The notes: generated by a model from the sequence alone, not told the origin. Positions 47,344 to 57,576 are shown, numbered from the stretch's first letter. The stretch is DNA of 64,000 bases from Thiomicrospira sp. WB1 (GCF_001507535.1 NZ_LQBN01000004.1:186001-250000), one strand, 5' to 3'. A program made the numbers and translations.

Positions 47344-48430
47344 GGTTGACCTCCCATTGCGTGATTACCTTTTGAATCGGAGCCGGCAAACCCCGTGACA
47401 GGGCTTGCGTGACTTTGACCCACTGGCCTTCGCCTTGAGGAGCGTGAGACAGGGGCAAGCTGACCGGCGTCATCATCAGGTGATAATGTGAAAACGTGTG
47501 TTGGAATGTGGTCCATTCTATCAAATCACCTGTGGCCACAGGCAGCGATTCAACCTTGATTTTAATCAGGTTTTGGCGTGTTTTGTGGGGCTCAATCTCC
47601 CCTTCTGGCAAATCAAAACGGGTTTCAGGCAAAGACCAGAGCCCGCCCCAAATGCCTTGCTCCGGCCGTCTTTCTAACCAAATCCAATCCGAATCCGCCT
47701 GATGCCACAGCCAGACGATGGCGTGACGCACGGGTTTGGTTTTTTTGGGTTTGCGCTTAGGCAGGGTGGCTGTCTGATCCGTCTGAAACGCAACGCAATC
47801 CGATTTGAAAGGGCACTGTTCACAGACTGGGCGCTGGCGCGTACAAACGGTGGCACCCAGATCCATGATCGCCTGGGTGTAGTCGCCGGGGCGATCGGTC
47901 TGCATCAACGCATCCGCTCGGAGCCATAATGCCTTTTCCGTCGCGCGTTCGCCCGGCCAGGTCGGGAGGCCATCGTACCGGGCGAGGACACGCTTGACAT
48001 TACCATCCAAAATGGGGAGGCGTTGCTGATGGCTAATCGCCAGGATGGCGCTGGCCGTGGAACGGCCAATACCCGGCAACGCCATCATCTCCGTCAGCGT
48101 CTGAGGAAATTCACCGCCCCATTCCTTCACCACCGTTTGGGCTGCTTTATGCAGGTTTCGGCCGCGCGCATAGTAGCCGAGCCCGGCCCAATAAGCCAGA
48201 ACCGTTTCCTGATCGGCGTCTGCCAGAGCAGACACATCCGGAAAACGTTGCATGAACCGCTGGTAATAATCGATCACGGTTTTGACCTGGGTCTGTTGAA
48301 GCATGATTTCAGAAACCCAAACACGATAGGGCGTTTTGTTGTGCTGCCAGGGTAGATCATGACGGCCGTGCTGATCGAACCAATCGAGCAAACGCTGTGC
48401 AAAGCACTGCTTTGTTTCCGGTTTCGACAT
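47336..48430 (-). CDS. mutY: Adenine DNA glycosylase
   Basis: Removes adenine opposite 8-oxoguanine. The 364-residue protein has [14 protein letters not shown] with the catalytic glutamate, the helix-hairpin-helix [12 protein letters not shown] followed by the catalytic Asp in [12 protein letters not shown], and the iron-sulfur loop [17 protein letters not shown]. The C-terminal Nudix-like domain recognises the oxidised guanine. It is divergent from trmB. Confidence 0.97.
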   Translation of the reverse strand: MSKPETKQCFAQRLLDWFDQHGRHDLPWQHNKTPYRVWVSEIMLQQTQVKTVIDYYQRFMQRFPDVSALADADQETVLAYWAGLGYYARGRNLHKAAQTVVKEWGGEFPQTLTEMMALPGIGRSTASAILAISHQQRLPILDGNVKRVLARYDGLPTWPGERATEKALWLRADALMQTDRPGDYTQAIMDLGATVCTRQRPVCEQCPFKSDCVAFQTDQTATLPKRKPKKTKPVRHAIVWLWHQADSDWIWLERRPEQGIWGGLWSLPETRFDLPEGEIEPHKTRQNLIKIKVESLPVATGDLIEWTTFQHTFSHYHLMMTPVSLPLSHAPQGEGQWVKVTQALSRGLPAPIQKVITQWEVNHV

Positions 48431-48466
48431 AGCAGAGTTCCCTTTTCGTGGCTAAGAGCAAGCGGC

Positions 48467-48472
48467 TATAAT
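48467..48472 (+). promoter_or_regulatory. -10 element of trmB
   Basis: TATAAT 30 bp before the trmB start. The -35 at 16-18 bp is poor. Confidence 0.45.
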
Positions 48473-48501
48473 AGCGACATTTTCATTCACAGGAAACCGC
48501 C

Positions 48502-49239
48502 ATGTCACACGAAACGGCTCCAGAAGCCACTCAGCCAGTTCGCCACCGCATCAAAAGTTTCGTATTGCGTCAGGGGCGCCTTTCCAAAGGCCAAAAGCGC
48601 GCACTGGAGACCTACTGGCCTCGTTTCGGCTGTGAGCGCGGCACCGAGAAACGCCCGCTTGAGACGCTGTTTGGACGAACGGCGCCGACCTTTCTGGAAA
48701 TCGGTTTTGGCATGGGTCACAGCCTGATGGCCATGGCGCAGGCACGCCCCGATGAGAATTTCATCGGAATCGAAGTGCATAAACCGGGCGTGGGTGCCCT
48801 GCTCAAAGACATGGGCGAAGCCGGGGTCGAGAATATCCGCCTCTTTAATGACGATGCGGTGGAGGTACTCGCCACCACCCTGCCGGAAAACAGTTTGGCC
48901 GGGGTGTATGTGTTTTTCCCCGATCCCTGGCACAAAAAACGCCATCACAAACGGCGTTTGATTCAACCGGCTTTTCTGGATCAGCTGGCTCGTTTTATCC
49001 AGCCGGGTGGCATTCTGCACATGGCCACCGATTGGGAGGACTACGCCGAACAAATGATGACGGTGGCCACCGACAGCCCCTGGTTCGACAACAGCCAGCC
49101 CAGTGGCCAGTTCACCCCCCGACCCGACAGTCGCCCCCTGACCAAATTTGAAAAACGCGGGCAAAAATTGGGCCACGGCGTTTGGGACCTGGTGTTTGTG
49201 CGCAACCAATCCCCCGCCGATGCGTCCTCAGTTCAATAG
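48502..49239 (+). CDS. trmB: tRNA (guanine-N7-)-methyltransferase
   Basis: Makes m7G46 in tRNA. The 245-residue protein has the SAM motif FLEIGFGMGHSL, GIEVHKPGVG, the catalytic-region YVFFPDPWHKKRHHKRR and FEKRGQKLGHGVWDL at the end. AGGAAA precedes the ATG. It converges with the AsmA gene, overlapping its end by 12 bp. Confidence 0.97.
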   Translation: MSHETAPEATQPVRHRIKSFVLRQGRLSKGQKRALETYWPRFGCERGTEKRPLETLFGRTAPTFLEIGFGMGHSLMAMAQARPDENFIGIEVHKPGVGALLKDMGEAGVENIRLFNDDAVEVLATTLPENSLAGVYVFFPDPWHKKRHHKRRLIQPAFLDQLARFIQPGGILHMATDWEDYAEQMMTVATDSPWFDNSQPSGQFTPRPDSRPLTKFEKRGQKLGHGVWDLVFVRNQSPADASSVQ

Positions 49240-51420
49240 CTGGCGCACCGCCTCCAACAGCTTTTTCTGATTGCCCGGGGACTGCAACAACTGATTCATG
49301 GTCGGTGCCTGCCAGATTAAGTCCTGTGCCGGGCCTGAAACCGTCACCGGCACCGTCACGCCCTGCAACGCCTTAAGGGCCGCGGGCGGCTGATCATAGC
49401 GAATCGACCATTGCATGTCGACCCGGTCTCTGGCCCAATCCCAGTGCCCCTCACCCTTTGCACTGAACCGTTCCGAGCGAGCGTCCAACTGCTGCCATTG
49501 CAAGCGCCCCTGCTTAACCGGTGCCACAAAGGACAGCCGTTCAAATTCGGTCTGACCGGGCTGAGCCGCCTGCCCTGAAAGCAGACGGTTCAGATCCAGA
49601 CCATGATACACACCGGATTGAATCTCCCCTTCCAGTCGTCCTTGTGCATTTTGCTTGAGCAACTGCGTGTTCACACCTTTGGAAGCCAGGTCGAACTGCA
49701 TAAACAAATCGCCACTCAATCGGCTCTGCTGCCAGGCATCGGTCATAAACGGTTGCAGTGACAGGCCACTGATCTGCCCCGAAGTCTGGTAGGCCGGCGT
49801 CTCCCCCGTTACATCCAGTGACACACTGGCTTCCAAGGTGCCGTCGTACCACCGCAGGGACAGGGGATTAAGATGCCACTGGCCGGATTGAGAGTCGATC
49901 TGTGCACTGAACTGATCATATTGCACGCCCTGATAACGCAGATGGTTCAACACCAACTGCCCACTGGCTTCCCAGGTACGTAAGCCTTGAATCGGCAGCC
50001 CCAGAGGCAGATGCCACCGGCGTGACGGTCGCTTCGACCCTGGTGTGATCGCCCCACTCGCTTCGGAGGGCGTTTTCGTAGATGGCTTGGCCGATGCGGC
50101 CGCGTCCAAATGGCTGGCCTTTGGTAAGACCTGAACCCGATACGCATCCAGATTGATGGCCTCGCCTTGTCCATCAAAGCGAATCTGTCCATTCGGATCA
50201 CGCCGCACCCAGCCTTTGAGCCGGGCCTGGTCAATGGTCGCTTCAATCTCTTGCAAAGACCACTGATCCGCCTGCCACTGCCCGCTCAGCGCCACGGAAA
50301 CATCGGTCAGCGCCTGGTCAGATTCAAAAATGGGCCAGTTCAGGCCAATGTGGCGCGCCCATTGGCGCAGATTGGCGCGCTCCATCGACACCTCACCGGA
50401 GACCGATGTCCTTGCCTGCTCTGACCACTGTGTCGATGCCGTCCATTCCAAGCGTCCCAACACGCTCAAAAGTTTCGCTTGTTTCACATGAAACTTTTTG
50501 AGATCGCCCCACTCGAGTGCGGCGTCCGCCAACTTAAACGTCGCCTGCAAAGGCGGAATCTCGTCGGTTTCTTTTTGTGTCAAGCGCAAGTCGGCCTGCC
50601 AGTCAGACAAGGCCAGACGTTGCATTGAGGGGGTAAAAGTCATCTGCCCTCTTGCATCGAACTGGGTCTGAAAATCCACCCCCTGTATATCCATTCGAGC
50701 GGATAACTGCACCTCACTGGGCTGCTCAGGCTTCAGGTCATAAGCCATCACGGCAATGCGATCCCATTGCCAGGTACGCGTCGGCGTATCCCAGCGCAGC
50801 ACCCCATTTCGTACCACAAAGGCGTCCAGATCCCAGCGCTGCGACTCCGATGCGGCATGCGCCTGTGCCGTCAACCAGCCGCCTGGCATCGCAATGGATG
50901 ACTGGGCAGACGCCACCTGCCACCGCTTCAACCAACGGTTTGTCACCAGACCTTTAAAATTACGCTGGCCAGCATCGGTTTCAATCAAGTTAATCCGGGG
51001 GCCAATCAATTCAACCCCGGATGCCTGAAGCCGCTGTTGCACAAACAACGACCAGAGCGACAGGGTTACTTCAACCTGCTCCATTTCCACAAGCGGTCGT
51101 TCAAACCCCTTCGGACTCGCCACCGTGGCATTATGAGCACTCAATGAAAACGGCCAGACACTGACATCAACGTTCCCTTCAACCGACAGATCGTAGCCGG
51201 TCTGCTTTTTGAACTCGGCTTCCAGCTGAGGCTTGTACTGATTAAAGTCCATAAAATGAATGGCTCCGGCAAACCCCAGCACCAGCACAATCGGAATCAA
51301 CACCCCCACATAAATCAGCCGATGGGTCCATTTACCCCAGTGTTTTAAGTGGTGTCGGGCTCGGTCACGTTTGGTTGGTTGTGGCGTCTCCGCCTCATTG
51401 GGCTGGGTCTCTTTCATCAT
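49228..51420 (-). CDS. AsmA-family inner-membrane protein
   Basis: A 730-residue protein with one N-terminal transmembrane segment (about 36-56) and a very long periplasmic part rich in beta-strands. The AsmA N-terminal pattern (YKPQLEAEFKKQTGYDLSVEGNV) and C-terminal AsmA-2-like region (GLSLQPFMTDAWQQSRLSGDL) are visible. Relatives are thought to bridge lipid flow between membranes. The ATG is directly next to the hemW stop. The last 12 bases overlap the convergent trmB. Confidence 0.9.
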   Translation of the reverse strand: MMKETQPNEAETPQPTKRDRARHHLKHWGKWTHRLIYVGVLIPIVLVLGFAGAIHFMDFNQYKPQLEAEFKKQTGYDLSVEGNVDVSVWPFSLSAHNATVASPKGFERPLVEMEQVEVTLSLWSLFVQQRLQASGVELIGPRINLIETDAGQRNFKGLVTNRWLKRWQVASAQSSIAMPGGWLTAQAHAASESQRWDLDAFVVRNGVLRWDTPTRTWQWDRIAVMAYDLKPEQPSEVQLSARMDIQGVDFQTQFDARGQMTFTPSMQRLALSDWQADLRLTQKETDEIPPLQATFKLADAALEWGDLKKFHVKQAKLLSVLGRLEWTASTQWSEQARTSVSGEVSMERANLRQWARHIGLNWPIFESDQALTDVSVALSGQWQADQWSLQEIEATIDQARLKGWVRRDPNGQIRFDGQGEAINLDAYRVQVLPKASHLDAAASAKPSTKTPSEASGAITPGSKRPSRRWHLPLGLPIQGLRTWEASGQLVLNHLRYQGVQYDQFSAQIDSQSGQWHLNPLSLRWYDGTLEASVSLDVTGETPAYQTSGQISGLSLQPFMTDAWQQSRLSGDLFMQFDLASKGVNTQLLKQNAQGRLEGEIQSGVYHGLDLNRLLSGQAAQPGQTEFERLSFVAPVKQGRLQWQQLDARSERFSAKGEGHWDWARDRVDMQWSIRYDQPPAALKALQGVTVPVTVSGPAQDLIWQAPTMNQLLQSPGNQKKLLEAVRQLLN

Positions 51421-52677
51421 TCAATCATCCAATAAAGTTTCCAAGAGCGTATTTAAATAACGATGGCCGGTCTGCGTCAACGTGCAATCGGCTTTCTCCG
51501 GCTGAGCGTGGCTGAGCGTCATCCAGCCTCTGGCCTCCCAATCACGCAAAATCGGCCAGAGGGCCTCGGCCGACAGGCCTGTGCGCGCTTCAAACAGCGA
51601 CACGGAAAAGCCCGATGACAGGCGCAGGGCATTCAATAAAAATTCAAACCGTCGGTCCTGAGCCGTCACTTCCGTTACCCGTCCCGGTAACACGCCCGGT
51701 TCCGCACTCGGTGGGTGCCGCTCAATTTCTCGTTCATAACTGCCGGGAGACGCGGGCAATTGAGTTCGCAGAATCTGATTGTGCTGCGGCAAGGTGAGCT
51801 TGCCATGCGCCCCGGCGCCCAGCCCAATGTAATCCCCAAACTGCCAATAATTGAGATTGTGACGACAGCGCTGGTCGATCCGGCTTTTTTCCTGCGCCCA
51901 GGCCGACACTTCATAAGAGGCAAACCCCGCCGCCTTGAGACGCTCATGCCCCTGCTCCTGAATTTGCCAGGCCTGGTCTTCATCCGGCAGTGACGGCGGC
52001 GCCTGATAAAACGGGGTATTCGGCTCCAGCGTTAACTGATAATAGGACAAGTGATCCGGTGCCAGGGCCAACGCACGGGCAACATCCTCCTCGGCTTCGG
52101 CGAGGGTTTGATCCGGCAAAGCAAACATCAGATCCAGGTTGATGCGGTCAAACCCGGCTCGCCTGGCCGCCTGAAAAGCCGTTTCGGCGTCCTCATCGGA
52201 ATGGATGCGCCCCAACGCCTTGAGCAATCGCGGCTGAAAACTCTGCACCCCCAGAGACAGGCGGTTGATGCCCGCGGCGCGAAAGCCTTCAAAACGGTCA
52301 CTGTCGATGGCCCCGGGATTGGCTTCCAGCGTCACTTCAATGCTTGGATCAAATCCCAGCCGGGCGCGCAGTTGCGACATCAGCCAGTTGAGCCCCGACA
52401 CCGACATCAGACTGGGCGTGCCGCCGCCAAAAAAGATGCTTTCAATCGGACGCCCCCAAATGGTGGGCAGGGTCGCATCCAGTTGCGCCACCAGTGCATT
52501 CAGATAACGTTGTTCCTGAGCCTGTGCATCGACATCCGGTTGGCGTTGATGGGAATTAAAATCACAATATGGGCACTTCTGGATGCACCAGGGAAAATGC
52601 ACATACAGGCTTAACGGAATCGGTTGGGTAAACGAGCTCATGCGTACAGGGCTTTGTGTCCTTAATGCAACGGTCAT
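51421..52677 (-). CDS. hemW: Radical SAM haem chaperone HemW
   Basis: HemN-like radical SAM protein that carries haem to respiratory enzymes and is not a coproporphyrinogen oxidase. The 418-residue frame has the cluster motif CIQKCPYCDFN, FFGGGTPSL, LEANPG, RLSLGVQSF and the C-terminal HemN domain. The cysteine needed before the motif in true HemN is absent. The ATG at 52677 has AGGA upstream; an alternative ATG at 52641 also fits. One AGGCCT core copy lies inside. Confidence 0.94.
   Translation of the reverse strand: MTVALRTQSPVRMSSFTQPIPLSLYVHFPWCIQKCPYCDFNSHQRQPDVDAQAQEQRYLNALVAQLDATLPTIWGRPIESIFFGGGTPSLMSVSGLNWLMSQLRARLGFDPSIEVTLEANPGAIDSDRFEGFRAAGINRLSLGVQSFQPRLLKALGRIHSDEDAETAFQAARRAGFDRINLDLMFALPDQTLAEAEEDVARALALAPDHLSYYQLTLEPNTPFYQAPPSLPDEDQAWQIQEQGHERLKAAGFASYEVSAWAQEKSRIDQRCRHNLNYWQFGDYIGLGAGAHGKLTLPQHNQILRTQLPASPGSYEREIERHPPSAEPGVLPGRVTEVTAQDRRFEFLLNALRLSSGFSVSLFEARTGLSAEALWPILRDWEARGWMTLSHAQPEKADCTLTQTGHRYLNTLLETLLDD
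51967..51976. repeat. CCAGGCCTGG core inside hemW
   Basis: Followed by TC. On the minus strand it is read as Asp-Gln-Ala-Trp. Confidence 0.65.
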
Positions 52678-52726
52678 AGAGTCCTGCTAAGCTATCACCG
52701 TCTTCATTCTAAAATTCGGGACGGTC

Positions 52727-54823
52727 ATGCAAAGCAATCATTTGTTCATCGCGCCTCGGGAGCGCCATGCAGGCAGTCTGCTGGTCTCTCTGGGACTGAT
52801 GTCTATTCTAAGGCAAAAGTTTGAAAAAATTGCGTTCTTTCGCCCGGTGGTCACGCAAACGCCGGATCCAGATGCCATGGTGATTCGGGAAGTCTTCGAT
52901 TTGTCCCAACCTTTGGAAGACATGACCGGCGTCACACTGGATGAAGCCAGCCAATGGATCGGGCATGATCAGACCCACCAGCTTTACACCCAGTTGCTCA
53001 GCCAGTTGCAGGCCTTGCAGCATGACTATGATTTTGTCCTGATCCAGGGCGCGGAGATGACGCGCCACACCACCGGATTGGACCTGGACCTGAATCTGGC
53101 CCTGGCCCGTGAATTCAACAGTCCTTATGTGCCGGTGCTCAATGGGCAGGCACGCGATGCTGAGGCCATCGAAAATGAGATTGAGATGGAACGCCATGCC
53201 AGTGGCAAAGTGGCCCCGTTTGCGCTGTTTGTCAACCGGATTGACCCGTCACAGACCGACGCCTTGAATGCGCCGGAACGCCCTTTTCCCATGTTTTTCA
53301 TTCCCGAGTCCGCTGAACTCAACACCCCCACCATGCTGGAGGTGGCGCAGGCACTGGAAGCCGAATGGCTGACTCCGCCCGATCAGGGCTGCGACCGCCT
53401 GGTTCAGGAACCCATTGTCGCGGCCATGACCGTGGAACACTATCTTCCCCGTGTCAATGAAGGCGATCTGGTGATTGTGCCGGGCGATCGCAGCGACATT
53501 TTACTCGGTTCGGTGATGAGCCTGTTCGCACGAAACATGCCCAACATCGCCGGCATCATGCTTACAGGCGGCTTTCGTCCCAATGCGGTGATACAGGATT
53601 TATTGCATGGCTTTCAGATTCAGGATCTGCCCATCGTCGTGGTCCCAACCGATACCTATCCGACCGCCATGCATGCCAGTCAGGTACGAGCCAGACTGCA
53701 GGCCAGAGCGCCACGCAAAATCAACCTGGCCCTGGGTCTGTTTGATCAGGCGGTGGATCGGACCTGTCTCACCGAAAAATTGCTCGCCCGCGTCAGTGAT
53801 CATCGCCACAGCATTACCACGCCGGTCATGTTTGAGTATGCTCTGTTTGAGCAGGCCCGCCAGTCGCTGCAGACCATTGTCTTGCCCGAAGCCCAGGACG
53901 AGCGCATTCTCAGGGCAACAGACGTGCTGTTGCATCGCCAGGTGGTGCGCCCCATTCTGCTGGGCCAGCCCGAAGACATCCGCTATCGTGCCAGTCTGCT
54001 GGGGCTGGATTTCAGCAACGTCGAGATCATTGACCCGGCCCAAAGCCCCTGGCGCGAGGACTTCATTGACACCCTGTATCAATTACGCCAACACAAAGGC
54101 CTCAGCCGCGAAGGGGCGGCCGATGCCATCAGCCATGTCAGTGTCTTTGCCACGCTGATGGTGCAGTGCGGGCACGCCGACGGCATGGTCAGCGGCGCCA
54201 CCCATACCACCGCGGACACCATTCGTCCGGCCCTGCAAATCATTAAAACCCGTCCCGATGTGTCCTTGGTGTCGAGCGTGTTTTTCATGTGTTTTCAGAC
54301 GCGCGTACTGGTTTATGGCGATTGCGCGGTCAATCAAAATCCCAATGCCGAACAGCTGGCGGAAATCGCCATCAGTTCGGCCGAAACCGCGCACCGGTTT
54401 AGTATTGACCCCAAAGTGGCCTTGCTGAGCTACTCCACGGGCGATTCCGGGCATGGCTCGGAGGTGGAAAAGGTACGCGAAGCCACCCGTCTGGCCAAAA
54501 CAAAACGCCCGGATCTGCTGATAGAAGGCCCGATTCAATACGATGCGGCGATTGATGCCGACGTGGCCCGTCAGAAACTGCCGGAATCCCGGGTCGCCGG
54601 CCAGGCCACCGTGTTTGTGTTCCCGGACCTCAACACCGGCAACAACACCTACAAAGCGGTGCAGCGGGCCTCCGGTGCCATTGCCATCGGTCCGGTCCTG
54701 CAGGGGTTGAACAAACCGGTCAATGACCTGTCGCGCGGTTGCAGCGTGGCCGACGTGATCAACACCGTGGCGATCACAGCGATTCAGGCTCAGTCCACCC
54801 AGGTGGAGGGCGTGCGCGCATGA
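52727..54823 (+). CDS. pta: Phosphate acetyltransferase
   Basis: Interconverts acetyl-CoA and acetyl phosphate. The 698-residue protein is the long two-part form. The N-terminal P-loop-like and DRTGG regions (about 1-360) are regulatory. The C-terminal catalytic domain (about 375-690) shows TIVLPEAQDERILRAT, GHADGMVSGATHTTADTIRP, STGDSGHGSEVEKVREA and FPDLNTGNNTYKAVQR. It overlaps ackA by four bases, so acetyl phosphate made here passes to acetate kinase or to response regulators. Confidence 0.96.
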   Translation: MQSNHLFIAPRERHAGSLLVSLGLMSILRQKFEKIAFFRPVVTQTPDPDAMVIREVFDLSQPLEDMTGVTLDEASQWIGHDQTHQLYTQLLSQLQALQHDYDFVLIQGAEMTRHTTGLDLDLNLALAREFNSPYVPVLNGQARDAEAIENEIEMERHASGKVAPFALFVNRIDPSQTDALNAPERPFPMFFIPESAELNTPTMLEVAQALEAEWLTPPDQGCDRLVQEPIVAAMTVEHYLPRVNEGDLVIVPGDRSDILLGSVMSLFARNMPNIAGIMLTGGFRPNAVIQDLLHGFQIQDLPIVVVPTDTYPTAMHASQVRARLQARAPRKINLALGLFDQAVDRTCLTEKLLARVSDHRHSITTPVMFEYALFEQARQSLQTIVLPEAQDERILRATDVLLHRQVVRPILLGQPEDIRYRASLLGLDFSNVEIIDPAQSPWREDFIDTLYQLRQHKGLSREGAADAISHVSVFATLMVQCGHADGMVSGATHTTADTIRPALQIIKTRPDVSLVSSVFFMCFQTRVLVYGDCAVNQNPNAEQLAEIAISSAETAHRFSIDPKVALLSYSTGDSGHGSEVEKVREATRLAKTKRPDLLIEGPIQYDAAIDADVARQKLPESRVAGQATVFVFPDLNTGNNTYKAVQRASGAIAIGPVLQGLNKPVNDLSRGCSVADVINTVAITAIQAQSTQVEGVRA

Positions 54824-55974
54824 ACATTCTGGTGCTCAACGCCGGCAGCTCTTCACTCAAATACAGCCTATTTCAAGGCGCCGACTCCCATTTGGTCGCC
54901 CATGGCGTCATTGACCAACTCAGCGATCGGCCCGAACACGACCATGCCTGGGCCTTGCTTGAAGCCGAAGCCACGCTGGTAAGACAGGGCTGGATTACAG
55001 AGCTGGGCGACTGCGAGGCCGTGGGCCACCGTGTGGTTCATGGAGGCGAACGTTTTCAGGCCCCGGTTCGCATCACCGCAGACGTATTGGAGGCCATCCG
55101 TGCGCTGTGTGAACTGGCACCATTACATAATCCGGCCAATCTGGCCCCGATTGAGCATCTCTGGCAACGTCATCCCGAGTTGACGCAGGTAGCGGTGTTT
55201 GACACCGCGTTTCACCAGTCCTTGCCCGCCTACGCCTATCATTACGCCATCCCGCAACACTTTTACGACCAGCACCACATTCGGCGCTATGGGTTTCACG
55301 GCACTTCACACGAATACATTGCCCAGCGTGCCGCCGCGCGGATGCAGGTGCCACGCAATCAAACGCATCTGATTTCCATGCACCTGGGCAACGGGGCCAG
55401 CGTCTGCGCCATCGAGTACGGACACAGCATCGACACCAGCATGGGGTTTACCCCGCTGGAAGGGCTGATTATGGGCACCCGTAGCGGCGATCTGGACCCG
55501 GCGATTGTGCTGTACCTGATCAACCACCTGGGGTACGACCCCAAAGACCTCGACACCCTGCTTAACAAACAAAGCGGGCTCAAAGGATTGGTGAGGCACA
55601 ACGACATGCGCCAACTGCTGGATCTGGCGGAAGCCGGGGATACCCAGGCCCATCTGGCGATTGAGATGTTTATTTATCGGTTGGTCAAGACGGTGGGCGG
55701 CTATGTGGCCATCATGGACAATCTGGAAGCGCTGGTGTTTACCGGTGGCATTGGCGAACATGCCGCCGAGATCCGAGCGCGTGTGATCGCACGCTTCCCG
55801 GCTCATTTCGGTTTCAAACTGGATGCGGACGCCAATCGACAGGTGAACGGTGAAACCTGCATCAGCGCCCCCGACAGCCGCTGCCAGATCTGGGTTATTC
55901 CCACCGACGAAGAATGGCAGATCGCTCAGCACACCCTGGCACTCAGCCCTCCGGAAACCGAAAAAATCACTTAA
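54820..55974 (+). CDS. ackA: Acetate kinase
   Basis: Makes ATP and acetate from acetyl phosphate. The 384-residue protein has NAGSSSLKYSLF, HRVVHGGERF, the catalytic-region DTAFHQSLP, GFHGTSHEYI, LGNGASVCAI and FTGGIGEHAAEIR. The ATG at 54820 overlaps the pta stop (ATGA), with GGAGG ten bases upstream. Longer upstream frame belongs to the pta message. Confidence 0.97.
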   Translation: MNILVLNAGSSSLKYSLFQGADSHLVAHGVIDQLSDRPEHDHAWALLEAEATLVRQGWITELGDCEAVGHRVVHGGERFQAPVRITADVLEAIRALCELAPLHNPANLAPIEHLWQRHPELTQVAVFDTAFHQSLPAYAYHYAIPQHFYDQHHIRRYGFHGTSHEYIAQRAAARMQVPRNQTHLISMHLGNGASVCAIEYGHSIDTSMGFTPLEGLIMGTRSGDLDPAIVLYLINHLGYDPKDLDTLLNKQSGLKGLVRHNDMRQLLDLAEAGDTQAHLAIEMFIYRLVKTVGGYVAIMDNLEALVFTGGIGEHAAEIRARVIARFPAHFGFKLDADANRQVNGETCISAPDSRCQIWVIPTDEEWQIAQHTLALSPPETEKIT

Positions 55975-56036
55975 GGTCTTGGCCTGCCAGCCGTTACAGT
56001 CCAAGAGTCAAGCTGTTTGGCTTTAAAGGAGTAAAG

Positions 56037-56264
56037 ATGGATATTTCAAACGTTTCGGCCGGAGCCATCGCCAGCCACGTCATGCGACAGGATCAGGCGA
56101 ACACGCACCAACAGGTGCAGGTGTCCATGCTGAAAAAAGCCATGGACACTCAGGCTCAGGGTGCCCTGGCCTTGTTGGAGTCGGTGCCCGGAGCAAGCGG
56201 TTCAGGGAGTGCGAGTGCCTCCTTGCCTGCCAACCTGGGAAACCACATCAACACCACCGCCTGA
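56037..56264 (+). CDS. YjfB-like putative motility protein
   Basis: A 75-residue peptide of the YjfB type: it starts MDISNVSAGAI and has VSMLKKAMDTQAQGALALLE, followed by a Gly/Ser/Ala-rich tail. AAAGGAG precedes the ATG. The family is linked to motility in Bacillus by regulation only, so function is open. It lies 62 bp after ackA and three hairpins follow. Confidence 0.8.
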   Translation: MDISNVSAGAIASHVMRQDQANTHQQVQVSMLKKAMDTQAQGALALLESVPGASGSGSASASLPANLGNHINTTA

Positions 56265-56286
56265 TTCGGGTTCTGCCCGTTCACAG

Positions 56287-56311
56287 ACCGCCCCTCAAAA
56301 GGGGGGGCGGT
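56287..56311 (+). terminator. First hairpin after the YjfB-like gene
   Basis: ACCGCCCC pairs with GGGGCGGT around a 9-nt loop. No T run follows. Confidence 0.5.
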
Positions 56312-56318
56312 GGTCACG

Positions 56319-56341
56319 CACGCCGACTGCACGTCGGCGTG
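56319..56341 (+). terminator. Second hairpin after the YjfB-like gene
   Basis: CACGCCGAC pairs with GTCGGCGTG around TGCAC, followed by TTTGTTTG. Confidence 0.6.
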
Positions 56342-56362
56342 TTTGTTTGCGCTGGACCACCA

Positions 56363-56386
56363 TTTTTGACCAGGCCTGGTCAAAAA
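56363..56386. terminator. 24-bp perfect palindrome with AGGCCT core
   Basis: Five T, GACCAGGCCTGGTC and five A, between the YjfB-like gene and the convergent hemY stop, which is 6 bp away. Confidence 0.75.
56369..56380. repeat. ACCAGGCCTGGT palindrome at the hemY end
   Basis: Full copy at the centre of the 24-bp palindrome. Confidence 0.85.
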
Positions 56387-56391
56387 CAAGC

Positions 56392-57576
56392 TTAATCATC
56401 CGACGGCGTCTGTTCCAATTGCAAAATCGCTTCTTTGTAGGTCAGTGCCGCCTGACTTTCCATGCCTTCCGCCTCATAACACTGCGCCAGGGCATGAAAG
56501 GTTTCAATTTCCGGTTGCAGACGCAGGCTTTCCTGCAGAAAATGACGTCCCTGGCCCCACAGCTGACTGCGACAGGCCAAACGACCCAAGGTCAGCAACA
56601 AGACCGGGTTGTCCGGATGCGCTTTCAGCCATTTTTCGGCCTGTTTCAGGCGCGTGAAGGCCGGACCCAGCTCAACCCGTCCATACTGATACACCAAACG
56701 CTCGTCCCATTGCTTGCGCAAAGCTTTTTCCAGCCATTCGGTCAGCCCGGTTTCGTCGCCCAATGCCCGTTTGCGCTCCACGTATTCCGCCAGAATCGAT
56801 GGGGTCAATCGCTGTTTGCGTGACAAACTCTGCCAACGTGCTTCCAGCGCCGTCAAATCGTTTGCGTTTTGCAGTTGCCCCGCCTGCAACCGGTTTACTA
56901 ACCGGGTCTGCTCGTCTTTGTCCAATGCCCGTATGCGCTGCACCTCCGGCATCAGGGTCTCCAGCAGCGTCCAAACGCGCTGATCGGCCAGCAAACGCGC
57001 GTACTCAGCCAGTACAGCCTTATGGGCCGGTTCCAGCCGGTGCAACTCTGCCAGAATCACCAGTGCGTCTTCGGCATCGGTTTTGGCCAGCAAGCGCGCC
57101 TCCACCAGGCCAATGGTGGCCAGGGCATCCGGAAACGCCTCTTTCGCCTGACGTATGTAGGCATTCTGGCGATCGATCGCGCCCTGGTTGTGCGCCATTT
57201 TGGCCGCCGCCAGATAGTGCATGACGCCATTTTCGCTGTAGTGGGCGGTGGCAATGAGGTGTTTTTCCGCCTGATGCCAATCCCCGCTTTCCTGAGCCAC
57301 CAACCCCTTGGACAAGCGCTTTTCCGCTTTGGCATAGCGCTTCATCTGACGGTGGCGACGCCAGTTGCGCGGCAGATGCCAAAGCCACAACCCCAGTTGC
57401 AATAAGCCATAAAGCAAGACAAACCCGACCATCAACATCGCCAGAGCAAAGGTCAGACTGGTTTCAATCACCCAGTCAAACCAGACCAGCGATAAGGTGC
57501 CATTGTCATAAAGCGCCAGCGTGGCCAGTCCGGTCGCCAGCAGAAAACCGATCAACCATTTCAGCAAGGTCGCCAT
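56392..57576 (-). CDS. hemY: HemY-like haem biosynthesis-associated TPR membrane protein
   Basis: A 394-residue inner-membrane protein with two N-terminal hydrophobic segments (about 4-23 and 42-66) and a cytoplasmic TPR-like helical array. It belongs to the proteobacterial HemY family, which is not the Bacillus protoporphyrinogen oxidase of the same name. It is last of hemCDXY, starting directly next to the hemX stop. Its exact task is unknown. Confidence 0.92.
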   Translation of the reverse strand: MATLLKWLIGFLLATGLATLALYDNGTLSLVWFDWVIETSLTFALAMLMVGFVLLYGLLQLGLWLWHLPRNWRRHRQMKRYAKAEKRLSKGLVAQESGDWHQAEKHLIATAHYSENGVMHYLAAAKMAHNQGAIDRQNAYIRQAKEAFPDALATIGLVEARLLAKTDAEDALVILAELHRLEPAHKAVLAEYARLLADQRVWTLLETLMPEVQRIRALDKDEQTRLVNRLQAGQLQNANDLTALEARWQSLSRKQRLTPSILAEYVERKRALGDETGLTEWLEKALRKQWDERLVYQYGRVELGPAFTRLKQAEKWLKAHPDNPVLLLTLGRLACRSQLWGQGRHFLQESLRLQPEIETFHALAQCYEAEGMESQAALTYKEAILQLEQTPSDD

